NCBI GenBank assembly: GCA_036272055.1
Contig: DATAZL010000152.1
Coordinates: 1-64,000 of the forward strand
DNA: 64,000 nucleotides
Direction of reading: 5' to 3'
From: DASZVB01 sp036272055
GTDB taxonomy: Bacteria; Myxococcota_A; Polyangia; Polyangiales; Polyangiaceae
In this document: positions 18,702 through 28,033 of the stretch, one piece after another
How the letters are laid out: each line of letters begins with the position of its first letter
Numbering within the stretch: the first letter of the stretch is position 1
Notes under the pieces: generated by a model
Told to the model about the DNA's origin: nothing
Databases searched by the model: none
The model's input: only the letters and a program-made list of their open reading frames with translations
Translations under genes and position numbers: made by a program

Positions 18702-20191
18702 GCCGCGAAGCCCGCGTCGCGACGCTGCTCGCCGTCGTACTCGTCGTCACTGCAGCCGTCTTTCACCGTCGACTGACGACCTGGTTCGCGGGCGACGTCA
18801 CCACGCCTGCCTCCGTGGGGTCGCCGTCGCCGTCGTCGGACATCGATCACTACACGTGCTCCATGCATCCGTCGGTGAAGCAGCAAGGGCCCGGCAAGTG
18901 CCCCCTCTGCGGCATGGATCTCATCCCGGTGACGAAGGAGTCCCAGGCGGAAGGCGTCGTGATGATCGACGAGGCGCGGCGCCAGCTCATCGGCGTGCGC
19001 ACCGGCAAGGTCGTCGAGGGGCCGCTCCGTCAGACGTTTCGCGCCGTCGGGCAGGTCGCGTACGACGAGTCGAAGCTCGCCGATGTGACGCTCAAGGTGC
19101 AAGGCTTCATCACGAAGCTTTACGTGAGCGAGACGGGCCAGCGCGTCGCGAAGGGACAGCCGCTCTTCTCGCTTTACAGCCCGGAGCTCTACAACGCGGA
19201 GCAAGATTATCTGCTCGCCGTGAAGAGCGCGTCCGCTCAGGCGATGCCGTCGCCCGTGGCGCTCGCGGACCTCGGTCGCGCCGCGCGCCAGCGCTTGCAT
19301 CTACTCGGGCTCTCCGACGCGCAGCTTGCGGCGATCGAGAAGAGCGGCGTTCCTGCGGAAAATGTGACCTTCTCGTCGCCGGCGAGTGGGTTCGTCATCG
19401 AGAAGTCGGTCGTCGAGGGCGCCGCACTGGAAGCCGGAATGCGGCTCTTTCGCATCGCGCAGCTCGACGAGGTGTGGGTGGAAGCCGACGTGTACGAGGG
19501 CGACCTCGCGCACGTGCAGCGCGGACAGAGCGCGACGGTGACGCTCGATTACCTGCCCGGCCGCTCGTACGCGGCGAAGGTCGCCTACGTCTATCCGTAT
19601 CTCGATCCGAAGAGCCGCACCGGGCGCGTGCGCGTCGTGCTCGCGAACGAGCAGCAAGAGCTCCGTCCCGGAATGTACGCCACCGTCGAGCTCGCCGCCG
19701 ACGCGACGCCGAAGCTCCTCGTGCCGAGCGCGGCAGTCGTCTACACCGGTCCGCGGCGTCTCGTCTTTCTGGATCTCGGTGCGGGGCGGTTTGCACCCCG
19801 CGAGATCCGCGTCGGTGCCGAGGTGAACGGCCAGTACGAGGTGCTCGACGGCCTGCACGCCGGGGACCCCGTCGCCATCTCCGGCGTGTTCCTCATCGCC
19901 GCCGAAGCACGCATCAGCACCGCAGCGAAATACTGGGACGACGCGCCGGCAGACTCCGCAATGGCGCCAGCGCCGGGAACGACGGCGATGCCGGGAACGA
20001 CGGCGATGGCGCCGCGAGCGACGCCGATTGCTGTGCCGCCGGGTGCCGCGACGATGAGGGCTAACCCCAAAGAAAAGCCGGCTGCGGTTTACAGCTGTCC
20101 GATGCATCCCGAGGTGCGGAGTGACGTGCCGGGCAAGTGTCCGAAGTGCGGCATGGAGCTCGTGCGCGTGCCGGCGGGGACCACGCCGTGA
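18698..20191 (+). CDS. RND efflux periplasmic adaptor (CusB-like) with two heavy-metal-binding motifs
   Basis: The 497-aa protein bridges the inner-membrane pump and the outer-membrane channel. After a membrane anchor (VATLLAVVLVVTAAVF) comes a heavy-metal-binding domain (about 51-77: YTCSMHPSVKQQGPGKCPLC, then GMDLIPV). Next are the barrel-sandwich, hairpin and beta-barrel domains of HME-type membrane fusion proteins. A second heavy-metal-binding motif sits at the extreme C-terminus (YSCPMHPEVRSDVPGKCPKC, then GMELVRV). Two such motifs in one adaptor is uncommon and suggests metal delivery at both ends. The start overlaps the upstream stop by ATGA, and the end overlaps the pump gene as GTGA. 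Confidence 0.93.
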   Translation: MSREARVATLLAVVLVVTAAVFHRRLTTWFAGDVTTPASVGSPSPSSDIDHYTCSMHPSVKQQGPGKCPLCGMDLIPVTKESQAEGVVMIDEARRQLIGVRTGKVVEGPLRQTFRAVGQVAYDESKLADVTLKVQGFITKLYVSETGQRVAKGQPLFSLYSPELYNAEQDYLLAVKSASAQAMPSPVALADLGRAARQRLHLLGLSDAQLAAIEKSGVPAENVTFSSPASGFVIEKSVVEGAALEAGMRLFRIAQLDEVWVEADVYEGDLAHVQRGQSATVTLDYLPGRSYAAKVAYVYPYLDPKSRTGRVRVVLANEQQELRPGMYATVELAADATPKLLVPSAAVVYTGPRRLVFLDLGAGRFAPREIRVGAEVNGQYEVLDGLHAGDPVAISGVFLIAAEARISTAAKYWDDAPADSAMAPAPGTTAMPGTTAMAPRATPIAVPPGAATMRANPKEKPAAVYSCPMHPEVRSDVPGKCPKCGMELVRVPAGTTP

Positions 20192-23100
20192 AGGAACGCG
20201 ATGCGACGGAGATCGGGTTCATCGCGCGCGTGATCGCGGCGTGTGCGCATCGGCCTTATCTGACGGTGCTGGTCGTTGCGGCGTTTGCGGCTTGGGGGTG
20301 GGTCTCGCTTCGTCAGGCGCCGCTCGACGCGATCCCGGATCTCTCCGACGTGCAGGTCATCGTGTTCACGGAGTGGATGGGGCAGAGCCCGGATCTCGTG
20401 GAAGATCAGGTGACGTATCCGATCTCGACGGCGTTGATCGCGGCGCCGAAAGTGCAAGCGGTTCGCGGGCAATCGATGTTCGGCATGTCGTTCGTCAACG
20501 TGATCTTCGACGAAGGCACCGACATCTACTGGGCGCGGAGCCGCGTGCTCGAGTACATGAGCTCCGTTCGCGCGAAGCTGCCGGAGGGCGTGAATCCGAC
20601 GCTCGGTCCCGATGCGACGGGCGTCGGGTGGGTGTTCGAGTATGCGCTCGTCGATCGCACGGGGAAGCACGATCTCGCCGAGCTCCGGAGCTTGCAGGAC
20701 TGGAACGTCCGCTACGCGCTCGAGAGCGTCCCCGGCGTCGCGGAGGTCGCGAGCGTCGGCGGTTACGTGAAGCAGTATCAGGTGAACGTCGATCCGAACA
20801 AACTGCTCGCACGCGGTGTCACGATGGAAGACGTCGTGCGCTCGGTGCGCGCGTCGAACGAGAACGTCGGCGGCCGCGTCCTCGAGATAGCCGGTCACGA
20901 GCACGTCATTCGCGGTCGCGGCTACGTGAAGAGGCCTGAGGATATAGGGAGCAGTGTAGTCAGGGTATCCGGCGGCACACCGGTTCGCGTCGCAGACGTC
21001 GCCGACGTGAGCGTCGGTCCCGACATCCGGCGTGGCCTCACCGAGCTGAACGGCGAGGGGGAGGCGCCGGGCGGCATCGTCGTGATGCGCTACGGCGAGA
21101 ACGCGCTGAACGTCATCGAGCGCGTCAAGGAGCGCCTGCACGACGTCGCGAAGGGCCTGCCCGCCGGCGTCGAGGTCGTCACGACCTACGATCGCTCGAC
21201 GCTAATCAAGGAGTCTGTCGCGACGCTGAAGCACACGCTCCTCGAGGAGATGCTCGTCGTGAGCCTCGTCATCTTCGGCTTTCTCTTGCACGCGCGGAGC
21301 GCGCTCATTCCGATCCTGACGTTGCCGCTCGGCGTGCTCCTCGCGTTCATCCCGATGTCGGCGCAGCACCTGACGGCGAACATCATGTCCCTCGGCGGCA
21401 TCGCGGTCGCGGTCGGCGCGATGGTCGACGCGTCGATCATCATGATCGAAAATATCCACAAAAAGCTCGCTGAATGGGACATTGCGGGGCAGCAGACGCC
21501 ACGGCGCGACGTCATCGTGGAGGCGATGCAGGAGGTCGGGCCGTCACTCTTCTTCTCTCTCCTCGTGATCACGCTGTCGTTCCTGCCGGTGTTCACGCTG
21601 GAAGCGACGGAGGGACGGCTCTTCAAGCCGCTCGCGTTCACGAAGACGTATTCCATCGGGTTCGCGGCGGTGCTCGCGGTCACCCTGACGCCGGCGCTCG
21701 CGGTGCTGCTCATCCGCGGCAAGGTGCACGACGAGACGGCGCTCAGTCGCGCGCTCAGTGCGCTCTACGCGCCGGTCGTTCGCTTCGTCGTCGCACATCG
21801 GTACGCGGTCGTGGCGCTCGCGGCGCTCGCCGTCGTGCTGACGGTGCCCGCCGTGTTCCGGCTGAAGAGCGAGTTCATGCCGCCGCTCAACGAGGGCGTC
21901 ATTCTCTACATGCCGACCGCGCCGCCCGGCATGAGCGAGAACGAATCGTCGGTGACGCTCCAGGCGATGGACCGCGAGCTCAAGAGGTTCCCCGAGGTAC
22001 AGAGTGTGTTTGGCAAGGAAGGCCGCGCCGAGAGTGCGACGGATCCAGCGCCGCTCGGCATGGCGGAGGTCACCATCGTGCTCAAGCCGCGGAGCGAGTG
22101 GCGCCAGGGCGTCACCTGGGACTCGCTGATTCGCGACATGGACGCGAAGCTTCGCTTTCCCGGCATGCCCAACGTGTGGTGGATGCCGATCCAGACGCGC
22201 ACCGAGATGCTCGCGACGGGAGTGCGGAGCCCGCTCGGCATAGAGGTGTTCGGCGACGACCTCGCGAGCATCGAAAAGGCGGCGATCGCCGTCGAGCACG
22301 CCGTCGCAAAGGTCCCTGGCACCCGGAGCGCGTTCGCCGAGCGCTCAACTGGCGGTTTCTACGTCGATTTTGTCGTGAAACGCGAGGAAGCGGCGCGCCA
22401 CGGGCTCACCGTCGCCGACGTGAACCAGGTCGTCGCGCACGCGATCGGCGGCGAGAACGTCTCCTCGACGGTCGAGGGACGCGAGCGATACCCCATCAAC
22501 GTCCGTTACGCGCGCGAGTACCGCGACGACCCTGGCGTGCTCGGTCGCGTGCTCATCGCGACGCCCGACGGCGCGCAAGTGCCGCTGTCACAAGTGACGA
22601 CGATGGAGACCGTGCTCGGGCCACCGATGATCCGCAGTGAAGGCGGCAAGCTCGTCGGGTTCGTCTTCGTCGACACGGACCGCCCGATCGCCGACTACGT
22701 CGCCGACGCCAGGGACGCCGTCGCGCACGAAGTCGCGTTGCCGGCAGGGACGCGCCTCGCCTGGGTCGGGCAATTTCGCTACTTCGAGCGAGCTCGCGAA
22801 CGCCTCAAATGGGTGATCCCACTGACGCTCGGTATCGTCGCGTTGCTGCTCTATCTCAACACGACGTCCATCGTCGAGACGGCCATGGTGCTCCTCGCAG
22901 TGCCGTTCTCACTCGTCGGCGCGGTGTGGCTGGTCTACCTGCTCCACTACAACGTCAGTGTCGCAGTCTGGGTAGGCGTCATAGCGCTGGCCGGCCTCGA
23001 CGCCGAAACGGGCGTCGTGATGCTCCTTTACCTGACGCTGGCCCACCGCCGTCGCAATCCGAGCACCCACGCCGACCTGCGCGAAACCATCGTCGAAGGC

Positions 23101-23310
23101 GCCGCCAAACGCCTCCGCCCCAAGCTGATGACCGTGGCCACGATGCTCTTCGGATTGGTCCCGGTGCTATGGAGCACAGGAACGGGAGCCGACGTAATGA
23201 AGCGAATCGCCGCCCCCATGGTCGGCGGACTCGCGACGTCGTTCTTGCTCGAGCTCACGGTGTATCCGGCGCTGTTTGCGATCTGGAAGGGACGGGGGCT
23301 GCGGGTTTGA
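20188..23310 (+). CDS. heavy-metal efflux RND pump (CusA/CzcA-like)
   Basis: The 1040-aa inner-membrane pump uses the proton gradient to export metal ions through the adaptor and channel. It has the 12-TM RND layout with two large periplasmic loops. The HME-RND signature in TM4 (LGGIAVAVGAMVDASIIMIE) supplies the proton-relay Asp. The pattern resembles CusA (Cu(I)/Ag(I)) more than CzcA, but substrate cannot be fixed by eye. The GTG start at 20188 overlaps the adaptor stop. Length is typical (about 1040 aa). Confidence 0.93.
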   Translation: MKERDATEIGFIARVIAACAHRPYLTVLVVAAFAAWGWVSLRQAPLDAIPDLSDVQVIVFTEWMGQSPDLVEDQVTYPISTALIAAPKVQAVRGQSMFGMSFVNVIFDEGTDIYWARSRVLEYMSSVRAKLPEGVNPTLGPDATGVGWVFEYALVDRTGKHDLAELRSLQDWNVRYALESVPGVAEVASVGGYVKQYQVNVDPNKLLARGVTMEDVVRSVRASNENVGGRVLEIAGHEHVIRGRGYVKRPEDIGSSVVRVSGGTPVRVADVADVSVGPDIRRGLTELNGEGEAPGGIVVMRYGENALNVIERVKERLHDVAKGLPAGVEVVTTYDRSTLIKESVATLKHTLLEEMLVVSLVIFGFLLHARSALIPILTLPLGVLLAFIPMSAQHLTANIMSLGGIAVAVGAMVDASIIMIENIHKKLAEWDIAGQQTPRRDVIVEAMQEVGPSLFFSLLVITLSFLPVFTLEATEGRLFKPLAFTKTYSIGFAAVLAVTLTPALAVLLIRGKVHDETALSRALSALYAPVVRFVVAHRYAVVALAALAVVLTVPAVFRLKSEFMPPLNEGVILYMPTAPPGMSENESSVTLQAMDRELKRFPEVQSVFGKEGRAESATDPAPLGMAEVTIVLKPRSEWRQGVTWDSLIRDMDAKLRFPGMPNVWWMPIQTRTEMLATGVRSPLGIEVFGDDLASIEKAAIAVEHAVAKVPGTRSAFAERSTGGFYVDFVVKREEAARHGLTVADVNQVVAHAIGGENVSSTVEGRERYPINVRYAREYRDDPGVLGRVLIATPDGAQVPLSQVTTMETVLGPPMIRSEGGKLVGFVFVDTDRPIADYVADARDAVAHEVALPAGTRLAWVGQFRYFERARERLKWVIPLTLGIVALLLYLNTTSIVETAMVLLAVPFSLVGAVWLVYLLHYNVSVAVWVGVIALAGLDAETGVVMLLYLTLAHRRRNPSTHADLRETIVEGAAKRLRPKLMTVATMLFGLVPVLWSTGTGADVMKRIAAPMVGGLATSFLLELTVYPALFAIWKGRGLRV

Positions 23311-23341
23311 CCTTGGCGAGCGTGCGTCTTGCAGCCCCGAC

Positions 23342-23449
23342 ATGGACTTGGCCACTGGAATGGTCACTGGGCCGATTGAGCTCGGGCCGACGATTGATCT
23401 TGACGTAGTTCCGCGAGACGATCCGCTCGAGATCGAGGCGTTCCGCTAA
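23342..23449 (+). other. 35-codon open frame, possible gene remnant
   Basis: Between the pump gene and the HNH remnant a frame reads PDMDLATGMVTGPIELGPTI and continues to IEAFR then stop at 23447. Its composition is protein-like, and it resembles the C-terminal end of a longer gene rather than a complete one. No family was recognised. The rest of the interval 23311-23583 holds nothing I can name. Confidence 0.25.
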
Positions 23450-23583
23450 ACCGGTGCTGCGCGGCTCGACATCAAGCCACGTGAAGCTTCTACGCAGTGG
23501 ACGGCGGCGAAGGCGATCTGCTCGTGGAAAGGCGCGCTACGCGACGATACGGATGCTGAAAATCAGCATGGTAGTGCTTGGTC

Positions 23584-24502
23584 ATGACGGGAACCAACAT
23601 CGAAACGAGCGAGGATTCCGGCGAGAAAAGTGAATGGGTTCGGGCGCATGAAGCGCTGTCGCGCCTGGCCGCCGAGCGCGCTGCGGCGGACGCGGAAGAA
23701 GGCCGCTGGTTTCGCGCCGCTGGTGGTCGGTAAGAGCCCGGGCGACGAGCCATCTTCCGCGGGCAAACCTGATGCGCGACGCCACGTTCTTCGCTTCGAA
23801 GTTGCGGCCGAAACTCTGGCGTTCTTCCGAGAGGCAATGAACAAGCTCAAGCGCAGCGGCACTCCGCTCGATGACGACTCCGCGCTCATGCTGATGGCAC
23901 GTCACGTTCTCGGTGGTCCGGCCGACGCGGGCCGAGCGAGCTACCAGATCGCACTCTCCGTCTGCCCTACGTGTGACAGGGGTTACCAGCACGCGAGCGG
24001 TCAGCACATCGGGGTGATCACGACTTCCGTTGCGGGCGCGGAGCCCGCCAAGGGTGAAAGCGCCCACGTGGGCGCGCGGCGCGCCAAGGACGAAAGGGCC
24101 CATGTGGGCGCGGAGCCCGCCAAGGACGAGTGCGCCCACGTGGGCGCAGCGCTAATTCGCGCAATCGGCGGCGTCCGGGCGAAGCAAACCGTCTCACCGG
24201 CGACACGCAGAGCCGTGCGGCGCCGCGCAGCACATCGCGGTGAGCTCGTTGTCTCCGGCAGCGTCGCGTCGGGTATTCGATTCCGGCATGCCGACGGCAA
24301 CGACTACGGAAAGGGCCCGCAACCGAGTGCGGTGGAGATGCAGGCGAAAGCCTTCGCCGCCTTACGTGGCCTCGGCTTTCGAGAAGGTGAGGTTCGTCGA
24401 GCGCTGGCAGAGTCCTGCGAACTCGGGGTGCCAGAGATGAACCTCGAACGGGTCGTACGAGGCGCGCTAGCCAGACTGACCCCGCAGCCCGTCCACATTT
24501 GA
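23584..24502 (+). pseudogene. decayed HNH endonuclease gene
   Basis: Three recognisable pieces of a Myxococcota-type HNH endonuclease family remain. A 49-codon N-terminal frame (23584-23733) reads ALSRLAAERAAADAEEGRWF and stops. A second frame runs on to 24502 with ARRHVLRFEVAAETLAFFRE, LMLMARHVLGGPADAGRASY and CPTCDRGYQ. The C-terminal family segment is HRGELVVSG...FRHADG and LGFREGEVRRALAES. Between TRRAVRRR and AAHRGELVV the whole zinc-binding HNH core is missing, and the N-terminal helical region is largely missing too. Comparison is from memory of the family. The product cannot be an active HNH nuclease. Confidence 0.62.
24060..24147. repeat. 36-bp tandem repeat with 16-bp palindrome
   Basis: Three units at exactly 36-bp spacing carry GCGCCCACGTGGGCGC (24060-24075 and 24132-24147, perfect palindromes) or a variant GGGCCCATGTGGGCGC (24096-24111). 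They lie inside the HNH remnant and encode 12-residue units of the type GAEPAKDE-AHV. Confidence 0.85.
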
Positions 24503-24536
24503 TACACGCGCCGGACGAAGGTCGAAGTCCCAGCCA

Positions 24537-24565
24537 GGCGGAACGGCAGACAGCACCGTTCCGCC
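24537..24565. terminator. bidirectional hairpin terminator candidate
   Basis: A perfect 10-bp stem GGCGGAACGG / CCGTTCCGCC with a 9-nt loop lies between the convergent ends of the HNH remnant (24502) and the spondin gene (24580). There is no strong T-run on either side. Confidence 0.6.
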
Positions 24566-24579
24566 CGCATCTCGAACGG

Positions 24580-26145
24580 CTACTGCGCCGTCACAGTGAC
24601 TTTGAGCACGGAATCCACTGCGGGATAGGTGTAGCCGTCGTTCACCTTGCTGAGCAGTTGCACCATGCCTTCGCCGGGCGCTCCGGTGTCGGGGGTGAGC
24701 TGGTTCGTCACGGTGTTGGGGCCGATGCCGGGCTCTTCGTTGCCCTCGGTGCCGCAGTCCCACAGGGAGATCTGAGCGGTGATGTCGCCGGTCAGCGGCT
24801 TGTTGCTGGCGTCGAACAGCGCGATGCCGGTGTCCTTCGGACCGAAGAAGACGTCGTTGGTGGCGGCGAGCATGGTGGCGAAGGAGAGTGCATCGCCGGG
24901 GCTGGCCGTGAACGTGAACTGATACTTTGCACCCGGAAGAATGGGGCCAGGGCCGGCGGCGCCCGTGGGCGTGTTGAAGACGGCAGCGGTGATGCCGCCG
25001 TCGAGCGTCGTCAGTGCGCTCCCGAGCACGCTGGGATTCCCGTCCTCGGCGATGTGCTCGAGGCCGTCGCCGTAGTCGGCCGTGCCGGTGGTGAAGAGGG
25101 GGCGCGCACCGGCGTTGTGCACGACCCAGACGCCCGGTGAAGCGGGGTAGGTGATGCCGGCATTCGCGGCGACGTACGCGCCGAGCACCGTGGGATCACC
25201 GTCTTCGGCGATGTGCTCGAGCCCAAGACCGCGGTCTTTCTTGCCCACCGTGAAGAGCGGATCCGCGCCTCCGTGAACCACCCAGACGCCGGGCGACATG
25301 GGGGCGGGGAAGTTGCCCGCGCTGGTCTTGAGAGCCATGTCCGTGGACACGTTCTCGAGCGACACCTTGAACAGAGTGCCGGTCATGTGGGTCACCGTCA
25401 CCTTGAGGACGTCGGCGACGCTCGGATACTTGAAGGTGTCCGTCGTCGAGTCCTTGATATCGATGACGTTGCCGTTCTCGGCGGGGCCGGTGTTCGGCGC
25501 CGGCTGCTGGGTGACCGTGTTCGGGCCCACGTGAGGCTCCTCGTTGATCTCGGTTCCCGCGTCCCAGAGATGGATCTGGGCCGTGACGTCGGCGCTGATC
25601 GGCGCGCCGTTCTGGTCGTAGAGGGCAATGCCGTCGCCGTTCGGTCCGAAGAACAGATCGTTGGTCGCCGCCAGCATGGTGACGAATGAAAGCTTCTGCT
25701 TTCGGCCGGCATCGACGGTGAACTCGTACTTCGTGCCGGGCGTGATCGCGCCGGGTGCACTTGCGCCCACGGGAGTGTTGAAAATTCCCCCACTGGTGAA
25801 CTGCTTCGCGGTGGCGACGTTCTCGAGCGTCACGGTGAATTGCCGGCTGCTCGCTCCGCTATCCGCGTCTCCACCCGCGTCGGCCGCTTCGCCCGTCGAG
25901 GCATCGGTGTCTCCGCTTGCGCCCCCGGTTGCCGCACCACCAGAGGAGGAGGCATTGCCGCCAGTCGACGAAGCACCGCCTCCGCCGCTGGACGAGCCTG
26001 CCTTACCACCTGACGACGACCCTCCGCTCGCGGTCGAGCCTCCGGTGCCGGGGCCGCCATCGTTCGAGCCGCCGCCGCCTCCATCGTCGCTACAAGCATT
26101 GAGGAGAGTCGACGTGGCGACCACGAACGCGAGTAAATTTCTCAT
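24580..26145 (-). CDS. lipoprotein with two spondin domains
   Basis: The 521-aa protein has a lipoprotein signal (LLAFVVATSTLLNAC), a Gly/Ser/Thr linker (to about residue 95) and two spondin_N-like domains. Diagnostic segments occur twice: SFVTMLAATNDLFFGPNGDG / SFATMLAATNDVFFGPKDTG and LWDAGTEINEEPHVGPNTV / LWDCGTEGNEEPGIGPNTV. The second domain carries an extra internally duplicated block (SPGVWVVH...LGLEHIAEDG, twice). Bacterial spondin proteins are exported; their role is unclear. It is divergent from the histidine kinase gene. Confidence 0.88.
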   Translation of the reverse strand: MRNLLAFVVATSTLLNACSDDGGGGGSNDGGPGTGGSTASGGSSSGGKAGSSSGGGGASSTGGNASSSGGAATGGASGDTDASTGEAADAGGDADSGASSRQFTVTLENVATAKQFTSGGIFNTPVGASAPGAITPGTKYEFTVDAGRKQKLSFVTMLAATNDLFFGPNGDGIALYDQNGAPISADVTAQIHLWDAGTEINEEPHVGPNTVTQQPAPNTGPAENGNVIDIKDSTTDTFKYPSVADVLKVTVTHMTGTLFKVSLENVSTDMALKTSAGNFPAPMSPGVWVVHGGADPLFTVGKKDRGLGLEHIAEDGDPTVLGAYVAANAGITYPASPGVWVVHNAGARPLFTTGTADYGDGLEHIAEDGNPSVLGSALTTLDGGITAAVFNTPTGAAGPGPILPGAKYQFTFTASPGDALSFATMLAATNDVFFGPKDTGIALFDASNKPLTGDITAQISLWDCGTEGNEEPGIGPNTVTNQLTPDTGAPGEGMVQLLSKVNDGYTYPAVDSVLKVTVTAQ

Positions 26146-26280
26146 TTGCCCGCGCCTACGGCGAGGCGCGGATGTCGGTTACAGGTCGCCACTCGACTTT
26201 TTCGGCGCTGGCGTGTGGACGACCTGTCTCGTTCCCACGTCTCTCGGGCCGGGGCCGGACCGGTGCTAGACTTCCCGGTT

Positions 26281-27564
26281 GTGTCCGACGCGGAACGACA
26301 GGCAAATCGATTGCAGGCGCTCGCGGAATCGGCAGAGCTCTTTGCCGAGGCGAGCACCGATCTCGAGCGGCTTCTCGGTCTGGTCGCGCGGCGGTTCTCG
26401 GAGCTGGTCGGGGAGGCCGCGAACATCCGGTTGCTCGAGGGGAACGCGCTGGTTCCCGTCGCGACCTATCACCCCGACCCGGCCATCAACGACTATCTCC
26501 GAGAGTTCCACGACAAGACGCCGCTGAAGCTGGGGGAAGGCATCTCGGGCCAGGTACTCGCAACCGGCGAGCCGTACTACAAGCCAGACCTCGATCTCGA
26601 GCAGCTCAAAGAGACCCTCGCGCCCGGGTTCGTCGCGATCTTCGAGAAGGTCGGCATCAGCGGGATGATCGTGGTGCGGCTACGAGCGCGCGGTGTGAAC
26701 CTCGGCTACCTGTCGCTGTTCCGGACGAGCGCCGCTCGGCCGCCTTACACGTTCGACGACCTCAACCTCGTCAAGGATCTCGCCGACCGCGCGGCCCTCG
26801 CCATCGACAACAGTCAACTGCTCGACAGTCTCGAACGGCGCGTCGCCGAGCGCACACGAGCGCTCGAGATCGCAAATCGAGAGCTCGAGGCGTTCGCGTT
26901 TTCGGTGTCTCACGATCTTCGCTCGCCGCTCCGGCGCATCGACGGATTCTCGCGGATGGTGGAGGACGACTACGGCCCCAAGCTCGACGACGAGGGCCGC
27001 CGCATGCTCGCGGTGATCCGCAAGAACTCGCAGCAGATGGGCCACCTCATCGAGGACCTACTCAGGCTGTCCCGGCTCGGGCATCGCGCGATCCAGCCGG
27101 TGTCCGAGGTCGACATGCGCGACGTGGTCGAGGAAGTGCTCGCCAATATCCGCGCGGCGAATCCGGCGCTCGTGCTCGATCTGCGCCTCGGCGAGCTGCC
27201 GACCGCGATCGGAAACGTCGAGCTCCTGCGTCAGGTGTGGACGAACCTGCTCGACAACGCGGTGAAGTACTCACGCCGCCGCGCCATATCGGTGGTGGAA
27301 ATCAGTGGGCATCGAGAGAGCGGCGAACTCCGCTACGCGGTCACCGACAACGGCGCCGGCTTCGATCCCCAGTACTCCGAGAAGCTGTTCGGCGTGTTCC
27401 AGCGGCTCCACAACGACGCCGACTTCGAAGGCACCGGAGTCGGGCTCGCGCTCGTCCATCGCATCGTCTCTCGACACGGCGGTCGCGTATGGGCCGAAGG
27501 CCGGATCGACGCCGGCGCAACGTTCGGATTTGGACTACCGGAACGCGGTCCCCGCGGCGAGTAG
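26281..27564 (+). CDS. GAF domain sensor histidine kinase
   Basis: The 427-aa cytoplasmic kinase has a GAF domain (about 15-165, with LGEGISGQVLATGEPYYKPD), a coiled coil (LERRVAERTRALEIANRELE), HisKA with the phosphoacceptor His in AFSVSHDLRSPLRRIDGFSR, and a HATPase domain (NLLDNAVKYSRR, DNGAGFD, GTGVGLALVHRIV). No transmembrane segment or receiver is present, so it needs a separate partner regulator, not evident nearby. I chose the GTG at 26281 because residues upstream to 26146 overlap the spondin gene's promoter region and are not kinase-like. Confidence 0.9.
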   Translation: MSDAERQANRLQALAESAELFAEASTDLERLLGLVARRFSELVGEAANIRLLEGNALVPVATYHPDPAINDYLREFHDKTPLKLGEGISGQVLATGEPYYKPDLDLEQLKETLAPGFVAIFEKVGISGMIVVRLRARGVNLGYLSLFRTSAARPPYTFDDLNLVKDLADRAALAIDNSQLLDSLERRVAERTRALEIANRELEAFAFSVSHDLRSPLRRIDGFSRMVEDDYGPKLDDEGRRMLAVIRKNSQQMGHLIEDLLRLSRLGHRAIQPVSEVDMRDVVEEVLANIRAANPALVLDLRLGELPTAIGNVELLRQVWTNLLDNAVKYSRRRAISVVEISGHRESGELRYAVTDNGAGFDPQYSEKLFGVFQRLHNDADFEGTGVGLALVHRIVSRHGGRVWAEGRIDAGATFGFGLPERGPRGE

Positions 27565-27678
27565 CGTGGAGCGCGATGGTCCGCCTCCGTCTAAAATGGG
27601 CGGATCGCGAAATCGCGCCGTACGATGTCCTCCGAGCGCCGGGTCGCGCGTCCCTGTATCTGAAAGGCGGATAACCCG

Positions 27679-28032
27679 ATGAATCGATACGTTTTCGTGT
27701 TTCGTGGCGGAGCGGTCGTGCACAAGGAGCTCGCTCCGGCCGAGCTGGGGGCGCACCTCCAGAAGTGGATGGTGTGGCTCGGCGAGCTAAAGGAGAAGGG
27801 GCACGCCGAGGCGATGGGCACGCGCCTCGAGGGTGCGGGCAAGACCATTCGCGGCAAGTCCAGAGCGTTCACCGACGGCCCATTCGCCGAGGCGAAGGAT
27901 CTCGTGACGGGCACGCTCGGCATCAACGCACCGACGCTCGAGGCGGCGGCCGAGATCGCCAAGGGCTGCCCGATCTACGAGTACGACGGCTCCGTCGAGG
28001 TTCGGCCGGTCTTCGAAGAGCGCGGGGCCTGA
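27679..28032 (+). CDS. YCII/DGPF domain protein
   Basis: The 117-aa protein has the YCII-related fold with the defining DGPF motif (AFTDGPFAEAKDLVTG). It is next to an ECF sigma gene whose start lies 2 nt after its stop. This pairing is the known hallmark of ECF42 sigma factors, whose DGPF partners are co-regulated. The biochemical role of DGPF proteins is unsettled. Intact by length. Confidence 0.9.
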   Translation: MNRYVFVFRGGAVVHKELAPAELGAHLQKWMVWLGELKEKGHAEAMGTRLEGAGKTIRGKSRAFTDGPFAEAKDLVTGTLGINAPTLEAAAEIAKGCPIYEYDGSVEVRPVFEERGA

Positions 28033-28033
28033 C

